This document shows, piece by piece, positions 17,360 through 26,226 of a DNA stretch of 64,000 bases (its first letter is position 1; each line of letters starts with the position of its first letter). The position numbers and the translations under genes are program-made. The notes below the pieces were generated by a model. The model was not told the DNA's origin. It did no database searches and saw only the letters and a program-made list of their open reading frames with translations. The DNA comes from CAVPJW01 sp963705525 (GTDB taxonomy: Bacteria > Acidobacteriota > Vicinamibacteria > Vicinamibacterales > CAVPJW01), in contig CAVPJW010000006.1 in assembly GCA_963705525.1 (NCBI GenBank), positions 372,001-436,000 of the forward strand, written 5' to 3'.

Positions 17360-19354
17360 ATGCGTTTACTCGTAGGCCTTGGAGGCGTTGCGGTTTCGGT
17401 TGGCGCGGCGATCGCGTGCTCCGGGCTGTGTATTGCCGGTGCTGCGGCTGCGACGCGATCCTCCATGTCGGCTGCCCAGTCCGCAAAGGCGGCAGATCAG
17501 GTCGAAGCGGCGAGAACGCTCGCCCTGGAGCGCGCCGCACGCTGGGAGACCGATGAAGCCCTCAAGGCGCTCGACAGCGCGCTCGCGTCCCATCCGAACG
17601 ACGGCAGCCTGTTGACGGCCAAGGGAAAGATCTGGTGGGACCTCAGACGTTCGCGTTCGGCGATTGACGTTCTGGAGAACGCGGCTCGCGATCCCAAGGC
17701 GTCCGCGGATGCGCACTACGAGCTCGGAAAGATTTACTTCTTCAAGGGCTGGGAGTCCGAGGGAGCCTACCCAGGATGGCACGAGGAGTCGGAATATCGT
17801 CCGCGAGCCATTGCGGAATTCGAAGCGGCGATCAAGGCCGATCCCAGAAAGTCCGACGCTCGGACGATGCTGGCGGACGCGCTGCTGTTGTCCGATCGGC
17901 CGGCCGACGCGCTGACGGCGTACGACGCCGTGATCAAGGCGAGCCCGATGGCGGGACCGGCCAGGGTGGGTCGTTGGAAGGCCCTGAAGGCGCTGAATCG
18001 ATCCGGAGAGATTCAGGCCGAAGTGGTTGCCGCCGCACAGGCGGACGACGTCAAGATGTTGGCAGCGGCTCGCGACGGGTATGCACTGCTCGGCCAGGAC
18101 GCAGATGCGAAGGCGCTCGACACGGCGATCGAAGAGCGTTTCCCGACGAGTCCTCCGGCGGCTCAGATCGCCAGCGGCCGTATCGCCGCCGCGCGCCAGG
18201 CCAAGCAATACCCAACCGTGGTCGAGCAGGCGCGCGCCTTCACTCAGAAATTCCCCGCGAGTCCGCAGCTTCCAACTGTTTGCGACGCGCTCATTGAAGC
18301 GCTCGCGGCCGATCCCTCGACTGATGCGTCTGCGATCTTGACGACAGTCGACGCGCGCGTGAAGATGCGGCCCGATCCGGCCGCATATGTGACGGGTGCG
18401 AACGCGCTGCTTGCGCGCCGGGCGCTGCTCGACGATGCGATCCGGCTCGCCGATGGCAGCGTGTCGGCCGCGGACACGTTGGTCAACGAGAATCTCGGGT
18501 CGTACAAGATGTCTGGAAAGGTCCAGGGTTCGCTGGGCCGCAGCCGCGCTGCGGCGGCAGACATCGTGGGCTGGGCCTCCTTTCTGAAGAACGACGTGAC
18601 GAAGGCGACCTCGTCGCTCGAGGAAGCCGAGCGTCTCTCGCGTGGCCTGGACATGGTGAATCAGTTCCACCTGGCAGAGCTCGCGCGAAGCAAGGGGGAT
18701 CTGGAAGCCGCGCGTGAGCACTACCTCAATTCGCTGACGCTGGCCCAGGGACCACCGCCCATCAAAGAGGCAGGAAAGAAAGCGCTCGCGGAGGTTTACG
18801 CGAAGCTTGGCAACGATCCCGCGGAATTCGAATCGTACCTGAAGGGCGAACTCGACCGTCGCGGCGAGGCCCGGCGCACGGCGCTCCTCCAGACGATGGT
18901 CGACCAGAAGGTGCCCGATCTGAGGTTCACTGGAGTGGATGGCAAGACTGTTGAGATAGCGGCAATGCGCGGGAAGGTGCTGCTCCTCAACTTCTTCAGC
19001 TCCTGGTGAGGGGCCTGCCGTGCGGAGTTGCCGCACCTGAAGAAAGTCTCGGAGAAATACCTGAACGACAGCGACGTGGCGTTCCTCCTTGTCAGTCTCG
19101 ACGACGACGAGAAGCGGCTGGCGAGGTACCTCGACGACATGAAGTTCCAGATTCCCGTGGCGCGTGCGCCCCAGAAGCTGGCCGAAGATAACTTCAAGGT
19201 CTTCGATATTCCGGCGACCTTCTACGTCGATCGCGCCGGCATCGTGCGTTACGAGGCGCGGGGCCTCGAGGTGCACGGCGAGTCCGAGGAGCGCGTGCAG
19301 TGGTTCATCGAGGAACTGAAGAAACAGAAGCCGGACACTGGCAAGCCTGAGTGA
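17360..19354 (+). CDS. exported TPR-thioredoxin (TlpA-like) fusion, probable selenoprotein with UxxC active site
   Basis: 664 residues if the in-frame TGA at 19007-19009 is read as selenocysteine (position 550). The N-terminus is a signal peptide (MRLLVGLGGVAVSVGAAIAC...), preceded by AGAGGAG. Residues about 45-520 are TPR helices (for example DAHYELGKIYFFKGW, DALLLSDRPADALTAYDAVI). The C-terminal ~140 residues are a TlpA/AhpC-type thioredoxin fold: KVPDLRFTGVDGKTVEI, GKVLLLNFFSSW, then TGA, then GACRAELPHLKK and the cis-proline motif IPATFYVDRAG. In ordinary homologues the TGA position is the first active-site cysteine (W-C-x-x-C). The frame continues unbroken to 19354, and a SECIS-like hairpin follows the TGA. 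If the TGA terminated translation, the product would lose its redox centre. The alternative is a TGC-to-TGA error or mutation. Confidence 0.82.
19007..19036 (+). promoter_or_regulatory. putative Sec UGA codon and bacterial SECIS element
   Basis: TGA at 19007-19009, a 10-nt spacer, then a perfect 6-bp hairpin GTGCGG-AGTTG-CCGCAC (19020-19036) with G at the second loop position. Bacterial SECIS elements are known to need a short stem-loop just 3' of the UGA, with a G among the first two loop bases and the loop roughly 16-37 nt downstream; this hairpin meets each condition. It lies within coding sequence, as bacterial SECIS elements do. Confidence 0.7.
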
Positions 19355-19380
19355 ATCACCAGGCCGACCAAGGATCTCTC

Positions 19381-20592
19381 ATGAAGCTCAGCAGACGGCA
19401 GTTTATCGGGGCGGCCTCAACGGCCGCCTCGCTCAGCGTGGCACCCCTGCGCGTTCGGGCCGCGAGCGATGACGATCCGCTCGGGGTGCGGGCCGATTTT
19501 CCCGCAGCGAACGAAGGGGTCTACCTCAATTCGGCGTACATCGCGCCCGTACCCAAGTCGGTCTCCGATGCGGGCTGTGCGTTCATCGAGCGAAAGGCCA
19601 CGAAGCCGATTTCGCTGGGTGACATGCAGGCCAAGGCCGATGAAGTGCGGCGTCAGTTCGCCAAGCTCGTCAACGCGTCGCCGGAAGAGATTGGCTTTCT
19701 CTACACGACGAGCGAAGGCGAGAACCTCGTGGCCCGGTCGCTCAATCTCAAGCCCGGCGACAACGTCGTGATCGATGAGCTGCACTATCACGCCGAATTC
19801 GTCCTGTACTCGCACCTCGCCGAATCCCAGGGCATCGATTTGCGCATCGTCAAGCATCGCAAGGGCGCCGTCGATCGCAGCGACTTCGAGCCGATGGTGG
19901 ACGGAAAGACGCGGCTCGTTTCGGTCGCGTGGGTTTCTCATCAGAACGGCTTTCGCCACGACATGCGCCCGCTGGCCGACCTGGCGCATGCACATGACGC
20001 CTTCCTCTACACGGACGCCATTCAGGCTGCCGGCATGTTTCCGATCGACGTGCGGGCGGCCGGGGTGGATTTCCTCGCCAGCGGCACCTACAAGTGGCTG
20101 CTCGGCAGCTTCGGCGTTGCGCCATTTTTTGTGCGGCGCGAATTGCTGGAACGAATTCCCAACGATCGGTGGGGCGCGCTTCACGTCGAGCAGGAGCTCG
20201 GAGACAACAAGTTCAAGATTTACCAGTCAGCCAAAAAGTACGAGTTTGCCACGTCGGCCTTCGGCGCCATCTACGTGCTCGGGACCGGGCTGAGTTACCT
20301 CGAACGCGTTGGCGTGGATCGCATTGAGTCGCACACGGTCGCGCTTGCCTCTGAGCTCTGGAAAGGCCTTGCCGATCGCAAGTTCACAATGCTGACCCCG
20401 GAAGGGAATCGCTCGTCCATCGTCGCCTTCGCGCATGGCAAGGATCCGGACGCCGTGCGAAAGGTGCTCGACGGCGCCAAGATTCAGGTGAGCTTCAGGG
20501 AAAAGAACGAACAACTGCGAGTATCGCCCGCCTTGTTCAACAATCGTGGCGATATCGCGACATTCCTCAGCGCAGTCGATCGGCTGACCTGA
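19381..20592 (+). CDS. Tat-exported class V aminotransferase-like PLP protein
   Basis: 403-residue fold-type I PLP enzyme of the aminotransferase class V family (cysteine desulfurase / isopenicillin N epimerase group). The N-terminus carries a twin-arginine signal, KLSRRQFIGAAS, with an Ala-rich h-region and a cut near VRAAS, so it is predicted to be exported folded. The PLP lysine is in ASGTYKWLLGS, the cofactor Asp/His region in LYTDAIQAAGMFPIDV, and TTSEGENLVA is the phosphate-binding start. Substrate is unknown. It starts 26 bp after the thioredoxin fusion gene, with AAGGA before the ATG, so it may share that transcript. Confidence 0.87.
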   Translation: MKLSRRQFIGAASTAASLSVAPLRVRAASDDDPLGVRADFPAANEGVYLNSAYIAPVPKSVSDAGCAFIERKATKPISLGDMQAKADEVRRQFAKLVNASPEEIGFLYTTSEGENLVARSLNLKPGDNVVIDELHYHAEFVLYSHLAESQGIDLRIVKHRKGAVDRSDFEPMVDGKTRLVSVAWVSHQNGFRHDMRPLADLAHAHDAFLYTDAIQAAGMFPIDVRAAGVDFLASGTYKWLLGSFGVAPFFVRRELLERIPNDRWGALHVEQELGDNKFKIYQSAKKYEFATSAFGAIYVLGTGLSYLERVGVDRIESHTVALASELWKGLADRKFTMLTPEGNRSSIVAFAHGKDPDAVRKVLDGAKIQVSFREKNEQLRVSPALFNNRGDIATFLSAVDRLT

Positions 20593-20662
20593 GATCGTCC
20601 ACGTTCCACATAAGGCGGTCCCGGGCCTTGCTCGACGGCCCGCTCAGCGGCAGGGGCCCCCC

Positions 20663-21253
20663 ATGACCATGATCGTTCTGATCGCGTCAGCGCTTCTGCT
20701 CGCGACGAACCCGGTCCTCGACAACGAGTACGCGCAGGTCTCGCGCAACGCCGCACCATGCGCCACCGGTACGACCGCCGGCTGCGGAGCACGCGTCTTC
20801 ATAGCGATGGGCCCCGTGACGTTCTCCACCGCCGGGAAGGTGCGCACCATGGCTCGCGGAGATATCGTGGTCTTCGAGGCCGGCCAGTCGTACGAGGCGC
20901 CTTCCGCGGGTGAGTTTCTCGAGGTCAATATCAAGCCGGGTCACCCCGCGGTCAAGTCACCATCGGTGATCATCGCGCCCGAGAAGAACAGCCTTCTCTA
21001 CGACGGACGCGAGTTCATCGTGTTCGAAGAAAAGCTTGACCCCGGCGAGACGAGGGTCCGGCACAGCCACAGTCAGCGAGTGGTGATCGTGCTCAACGCC
21101 ACCCGACTCCAGCAGTGGCCCGAAGGCGCGCCCGAAGTCTTTCGCGATCAGGTTCTGGACAACGTGCATTTCAATCCCCCGGTCATCCACGTCGTCAAGA
21201 CCGTCGGCGACAAGCCGCTCCGCAACATCGTCATCGAATTCAAGAAGCCGTAG
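20663..21253 (+). CDS. exported cupin-like protein of unknown function
   Basis: 196-residue protein with a short hydrophobic N-terminus (MTMIVLIASALLLATNP). The body looks like two cupin-type beta-barrel halves: GDIVVFEAGQSYEAPSAGEF in the first and LDPGETRVRHSHSQRVVIVL in the second, where the RHSH histidines could bind a metal. A CxxxxxxxC pair lies at about residues 33-41. No catalytic assignment can be made. A second ATG two codons in is equally possible as start. It lies 70 bp after the aminotransferase gene, on the same strand. Confidence 0.7.
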   Translation: MTMIVLIASALLLATNPVLDNEYAQVSRNAAPCATGTTAGCGARVFIAMGPVTFSTAGKVRTMARGDIVVFEAGQSYEAPSAGEFLEVNIKPGHPAVKSPSVIIAPEKNSLLYDGREFIVFEEKLDPGETRVRHSHSQRVVIVLNATRLQQWPEGAPEVFRDQVLDNVHFNPPVIHVVKTVGDKPLRNIVIEFKKP

Positions 21254-21277
21254 GTCACCGCGCCGGAGAGGAATCAG

Positions 21278-23051
21278 ATGGCTTCTTCGTGGCTCGCCAG
21301 GTTGATGAGTCCAGGTGTGGAATGGAATCGGGCCGGACGATTTCAGATCGCCGCGATCGTCTGTCTTGCGTACGCCTGCCTGGTGGCGCCGTGGTCCCGT
21401 GCTGGCGTCGCGCAGGCGCCCCCGCCGGACACGGTCGTTCTGAACGGCAGGATCCTCACGGTCGACCCGTCGTTCTCGATTGCCCAGGCCGTGGCGATCA
21501 GGGGCGGGCGGTTCGTCGCGGTCGGCACCACCGCGGACATTCAGAAGCTGGTTGGGCCGGGCACGCGGACGATCGACTTGCAGGGGCGCACCGCCATCCC
21601 CGGACTGGCCGACGGACACCTCCATTCAGCGGGCGGAGGGCCGGGCGTCGATCTCTCGCGTGCCCGCTCCATCGATGACGTCCTTGACGCCATCTCACAG
21701 CGAATCGCCAAGAGCAAGCCCGGCGATGTCATCGTCACCAACAGCGACTGGCACGAGGCGCAGCTCAAGGAACAGCGGTTGCCGCTTCGCCGCGATCTCG
21801 ACAAAGTCTCACCCAACAATCCCGTGGTTGCCGTTCGCGGCGGCCACGAATACATCGTGAACTCGGCCGCGCTGGCAAAATGGAAGCTCGACAAATCGAC
21901 ACCTGAGCCGTCGGGAGGAAAGATCTCACGCTATGAGGACGGAGATCTGAACGGAGAGGTCATCGACGCCGCGAAGGCGTTCATCGTGCTTCCGCCGCCG
22001 CCGGAGAAGACACTGGACGAAAGGATTGCCGATCAGGTGAGCGAGCTCAAGACACTTAACGCCGTCGGCCTCACCAGCATTCGTCTTCCCGGCACTTCGG
22101 TCGATCAATATCGACTGCTGCAGGAGATTCAGAAGCGCGGCCTCCTGACGATGCGTGTGAACGTGCTCTTGAGGCCTGCGCCGCCAGCACTGGCCAGCGC
22201 TTCCGCACTCGAGGCTCGCCGTCCGCGGATGGGGCGTCGCGTCCGACGACGGCGACGAATGGGTGCGGATCGGTGGCGTCAAGCTGGGGGTTGATGGAGG
22301 CTTTGAAGGCGGATTGATGCGCGAGCCGTACCTGGAACCTTATGGACAGAAGGGAACATACAAGGGCCTGCAACTCATTCCGACCGACCGCTTCATCGAT
22401 CTCGCTCGCAACTTGAATCGGCTCGGTTGGCGCGTTGGAACACACGCCGTGGGCGACGCGGCCATCGACGAAGTGCTCGCAGGATATGAAGCCGCTAATG
22501 CGGATCGATCCATCGTCGGCCGCCGCTGGGCGCTGGAGCACGGATTCATCCCGCTAGATGAACATTTTGATCGCATCAAGAAGCTGGGCGTGGTGGTCTC
22601 GGCGCAGAATCATTTGTACCTCGCGGGACCGAGCCTCGTGAAGTACTGGGGCCCGAAGCGGGCCGCATGGACGACACCTGTCCGGGCATATCTGGATCGA
22701 GGACTCGTCGTGGCAGGCGGCACCGACTCGCCGGTCGTGCCCTATCCACCTCTCTGGACGATCTACCACTTCGTTTCCCGGAACACGATCACAGGCGGCG
22801 TGCTTGGCGCCGACCAGAAGATCGATCGGCAGCAAGCCCTGCGCATCAGCACGCTGAACGACGCCTATCTGACGTTCGAAGAGGGTGCAAAAGGATCCAT
22901 CGAAAGCGGCAAGCTGGCGGATCTCGTCGTCCTCTCAGACGACCTCCTGACCTGCCCGGAGGAACGCATCGAGAAGATGGACGTGCTGATGACGATGGTC
23001 GGCGGTAAGGTCGTGTTCGAACGGCAGGGAGTCCGTCCACCGAGTCAGTGA
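21278..23051 (+). CDS. exported amidohydrolase (YtcJ-like), frame-disrupted
   Basis: About 590-residue amidohydrolase of the metal-dependent TIM-barrel family 3 type. The N-terminus has a long hydrophobic lead (about residues 24-45), then DTVVLNGRILTVD and the metal motif GLADGHLHSAGG (HxH). The second half has GGVKLGVDGGFEGG, GTHAVGDAAID (metal His) and GGTDSPVVPYPP (metal Asp), ending with the usual GKLADLVVLSDD tail. The first part is open at 21278-22294 and the second at 22263-23051 in the next frame; one extra base near 22180-22230 separates them, since sequence on both sides is family-like. It may be an assembly indel or a pseudogene. The substrate is unknown. Confidence 0.78.
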
Positions 23052-23974
23052 GCGCCGGCGCCTGACGCCTCCATCCTGCTGGTCAGGTTCAAGCGCGACA
23101 ACAAATCATCGAGATCCGCGATCGTTCCGCGATCGAGCGTGGCGCCTGGCGATCGCACGTGCGCCGAAGCAATCACGCCGGCCTTCTGGAAGATGTGCTT
23201 GCGAAGCGCGATGTTGATCCGCGCCTGATTCTCGAAGCGGATGAGAGGACAGAACCGGTCGAACACTTCGGCCGCCCCTTGTCGGTCGCCCTCGAAGTGC
23301 CGCCGGCAAATCTCGACGAGGATGTCGGGGAATGCAAAGCCCGTCATCGTGCCGATTGCGCCTCGCCGCAGCTCCTCGAGCAGCATGACGCCGCCAAGGC
23401 CACCGAATACTCTGACGGCTGGGTTGGCCGCCAGCAGCTCGCCGATCTTCGGCGGAGAAGGGTCGTCCTCGAGCTTGACGAACCGGCATTGCGGCGCCTC
23501 TTCTCCGATCGACGCGAGAAACTCGACGGTCATGAACACGCCGCTGGCCGGGGGGTAGTCCTGGACGACAATGGGCACATCCACCGCCGAGGCGATGGAG
23601 AGGTAGTGCCGTCGAAGCGCCGCGTCGCTCGACCTGGCGAGCTTGGGCGGCCCCACCATGATCGCTCTCGCGCCAAGGCTGACTGCCCGACGGCTGTGAT
23701 CCGCGCAGGCGTCCGTGCCACTGTGCGTCGTGCCGACGCATATCGGCACACGGCCGTCCGCGGCTTCGACGACGGCCGCGACGACACGGTCCCGCTCCGC
23801 ATCCGACAGCTTGTCCGCTTCTCCCAGCACGCCGAGGATCGTCAGGCCGTGGATGCGCTTGTCGATCAGAAAACGGGTGAGGGTCGCGAGGCTCTTTTCG
23901 TCCAGCCGTCCATCGGACGCGAACGGTGTCGGCGTGATGTTGAAGACGCCTTTCATGTGATCGAACGCGCTCAT
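23045..23974 (-). CDS. dihydrodipicolinate synthase/N-acetylneuraminate lyase family protein
   Basis: 309-residue Schiff-base aldolase of the DapA superfamily. Visible are the N-terminal GVFNITPTPFASDGRLDEKSL, the GVLGEADKLSDAERDRVV barrel strand (where the usual GTTGE is GVLGE), VVQDYPPASGVFM with the conserved Tyr, and CRFVKLEDDPSP with the Schiff-base lysine. GLGGVMLLEELRRGAIGTMTG follows. The variant loop argues against true DapA; a catabolic aldolase or hydratase is more likely. The ATG at 23974 is chosen because GAGG lies upstream and the barrel begins there; a longer frame to 24154 is unlikely. It closes a three-gene operon with aroM-like and allantoinase-like genes. Confidence 0.85.
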   Translation of the reverse strand: MSAFDHMKGVFNITPTPFASDGRLDEKSLATLTRFLIDKRIHGLTILGVLGEADKLSDAERDRVVAAVVEAADGRVPICVGTTHSGTDACADHSRRAVSLGARAIMVGPPKLARSSDAALRRHYLSIASAVDVPIVVQDYPPASGVFMTVEFLASIGEEAPQCRFVKLEDDPSPPKIGELLAANPAVRVFGGLGGVMLLEELRRGAIGTMTGFAFPDILVEICRRHFEGDRQGAAEVFDRFCPLIRFENQARINIALRKHIFQKAGVIASAHVRSPGATLDRGTIADLDDLLSRLNLTSRMEASGAGAH

Positions 23975-24039
23975 GTTGACCTCGCAAACTGCTGCGACGA
24001 TCCTGTCGGCCGATCTTACAGAGAAAGACGGACGCCAGG

Positions 24040-24711
24040 CTAGGAATCGAGAAGCTCCGCCGCGATTCTCGCGACGATCGCCTGCGCGGTGAGAACGGGT
24101 CGTCCGGACAGCTCCGCGAATCGCCGCCGATACTCGCGCCCGTGGCCCATGCAATCGAGCACGATCAGCTCGACCGACGCGTCCCGCATCTCGGCGGCCG
24201 CCCGTTCAATCTCCAAAGGCTCGAACGGAGACGCATGAGTGACCTTGGGAGCGAATCCGTCGGCCTGCCATTTGGCTCGCGCCGCTTCGACTTGCCCTGC
24301 CACTGGTGTCACCACACCGATCGACGTGGTCCTCGCGCAGGCTTTCACCGTGCCCGGCACGAGAATCCCTGGAATGAGGAGCGGACAGCGAGTAGTGAAC
24401 TTCGGCATGTCGCCGGCGCAGAGCAGCGCCATCGCGGTCGGTTCAAGGCGGGCGAGCCGCGAGATTGCGCGCTCGATGAATGGAATCAGCCGCGACCGAT
24501 CGATGATCAATGTCGATCCGTTCGCGAGTCTCGTCAGGAGCGGGTAGGCTTGAGGCCCGCCCGCGATCCGCTCGAGCTCGTCGCGTTCGAGCCCGTCGAG
24601 TGCGCCGGCCAGGACAATCTCGGCGTTCGGCGCATGGCGGCGGAACTCGGCTTCGAGGTCGTGCCGTGGTGTCTGCCCGATCGTAATCAGGCCGAGCGTC
24701 CGGGCCGTCAT
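24040..24711 (-). CDS. AroM family protein
   Basis: 223-residue protein of the AroM family, related to the aspartate/glutamate racemase fold. It begins TLGLITIGQTPRHDL, the family signature, and includes TTSIGVVTPVAGQ and ELIVLDCMGHG, where the cysteine sits where racemases carry a catalytic Cys. The biochemical role of AroM proteins is not established. Its ATG overlaps the stop of the allantoinase-like gene by 4 bp (ATGA) and the DapA-like gene follows 65 bp later, so all three are likely one operon serving a small-molecule breakdown route. Confidence 0.85.
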   Translation of the reverse strand: MTARTLGLITIGQTPRHDLEAEFRRHAPNAEIVLAGALDGLERDELERIAGGPQAYPLLTRLANGSTLIIDRSRLIPFIERAISRLARLEPTAMALLCAGDMPKFTTRCPLLIPGILVPGTVKACARTTSIGVVTPVAGQVEAARAKWQADGFAPKVTHASPFEPLEIERAAAEMRDASVELIVLDCMGHGREYRRRFAELSGRPVLTAQAIVARIAAELLDS

Positions 24712-26126
24712 GGCGTCTTCCTGAGTCGAACCGCTCGATCAGGCCGGACAAACCGCCCATGGCCGGGCCGCCCGGCGATCTCTCCCTCGTGAAACACGCG
24801 CTCGCCGCGAACGAACGTGGAAACCACACGGCCCCGAAGCTCCTGCCCGTCGTAGACACGCATGCTCCCGGGCGATTTCGAGAACGATCGACGATGATCG
24901 AAGGTCCAGCGGGCCGAGAGATCGACCAGCACGAGATCGGCGTCGCAGCCGGGCGCGACGCGTCCCTTTCCCGGCAGGCCGAAGAGGTCCGCCGCTCTCT
25001 CGGACATGAGTCGCACCAACCTGGTCAAGGTGAGTCGCCTCGCGGCGACGGCGGTCAGCATCAGAGGCAGCATGACCTCCAATCCCGTGAGGCCCGGCGG
25101 CGCCTGGAAGATGCTCTCCTGGCCGCGCTCCTTCTCGGTGTCGAGAAACGGCGAATGATCGCTCCCGAGCACATCGATGGTGCCGTCGATGACATACGGC
25201 CAGAGGAGCTCGACATCTGCAGCGCTCCGAAGGGCAGGATTGCATTTCGCGAACCCGCCATGCCTGGCAAGCGTGTCTGTCGTGAGCCAGAGATAGTGAG
25301 GGCACGTCTCGGCGGTCACCCAAGACCCTCGCGCCCGAGCCGAGGCGATCAGTTGCGCCGACCGCCAGCTGGACACGTGAACGAAATGCACAGGGCCGCC
25401 ATGTTCGGCAGCACCAGCCAGAATCATGGCAACCGCAGCATCCTCGACCACCGGCGGCCGGCTTTCCGCGTGAGCCAGCCCGTCCACGCGTCCCCGTGCG
25501 CGCAGGCGGGCTTCGAGCGCGTCGATCATGCCCGCGTGTTCTGCGTGAAATGCGTGCGGGATGCCGGTCCGGGCGGTCACGGCCATCACATCGCGGAGTG
25601 CCGCCGGATCGGTGGCCCACAACCCGAGGAATTCATCGCGGCGGGCAATCGGCGGCGGCTGGAGGAATGTCTTGAACGCAACCGCTCCCTGAGCGGCTTG
25701 CTCCGCGATGGTGTCGATGTTTTCCTGCCCGGCCCCGCCATATAAGCCGAAATCAATGAGCGCACGCGGCTGAATGACCGCGGCCCGCGTCTCGAGCGCA
25801 CGAGCCGAGCAGACCGGCATCTTTGAGATCGGCATCTCGAGCAGCGTCGTAATCCCGCCGGCCGCGGCCGCCGACGTGCCCGACCAGAAGTCCTCGCGTT
25901 CGACGACGCCGGGATCGCGCGTGTGCACGTGCGTGTCGATGATGCCCGGCAGGACGTGCAGGCCGCGCGCATCGATCACATCGCGGTGCGGGGGGTGTTC
26001 GTCTCGCGTGATAAACCTGGCTATCCTGCCGTCTTTGATCGCGAGATCTGCGTTCAGTTCGCCGATCGGCGTCGCGATGGCGCCGTTCCGGATGAGGAGA
26101 TCGAAGGGACTGCCTGAGCCAGCCAT
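24708..26126 (-). CDS. allantoinase/dihydroorotase-like cyclic amidohydrolase
   Basis: 472-residue binuclear-metal amidohydrolase. Key residues: GIIDTHVHTRDPG (HxH metal motif), VAFKTFLQPPP (the lysine normally carboxylated to bridge the metals), AFHAEHAGM and VHFVHVSS (metal histidines), and IDVLGSDHSPF (catalytic Asp). This pattern fits allantoinases and hydantoinases rather than PyrC. Substrates are cyclic amides or ureides; which one is not decided. The start is taken as ATG 26126 because a GTG eight codons earlier has no ribosome-binding site. It leads the operon with the AroM-like and DapA-like genes. Confidence 0.85.
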   Translation of the reverse strand: MAGSGSPFDLLIRNGAIATPIGELNADLAIKDGRIARFITRDEHPPHRDVIDARGLHVLPGIIDTHVHTRDPGVVEREDFWSGTSAAAAGGITTLLEMPISKMPVCSARALETRAAVIQPRALIDFGLYGGAGQENIDTIAEQAAQGAVAFKTFLQPPPIARRDEFLGLWATDPAALRDVMAVTARTGIPHAFHAEHAGMIDALEARLRARGRVDGLAHAESRPPVVEDAAVAMILAGAAEHGGPVHFVHVSSWRSAQLIASARARGSWVTAETCPHYLWLTTDTLARHGGFAKCNPALRSAADVELLWPYVIDGTIDVLGSDHSPFLDTEKERGQESIFQAPPGLTGLEVMLPLMLTAVAARRLTLTRLVRLMSERAADLFGLPGKGRVAPGCDADLVLVDLSARWTFDHRRSFSKSPGSMRVYDGQELRGRVVSTFVRGERVFHEGEIAGRPGHGRFVRPDRAVRLRKTP

Positions 26127-26226
26127 CGAGGTTCCGAGGAGTATAATCACGCGGCGTTCGGCGTGACCAGCGGGCCCTGGAGGCTCGCACTGTTCTGAGT
26201 TCAGCGGGTTCGTTCAGGAGGCAGGC

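Noticed and set aside
15731..19276. Two antisense frames of ~500 and ~640 codons opposite thrC and the TPR-thioredoxin gene
   Set aside because: Composition is Arg/Gly/His-rich with no domain, and the opposite strand carries well-conserved genes.
19028..19354. A separate 108-residue thioredoxin-like gene starting after the TGA
   Set aside because: It would lack the first beta-alpha unit and the first active-site residue, has no ribosome-binding site, and is in the same frame as the upstream gene.
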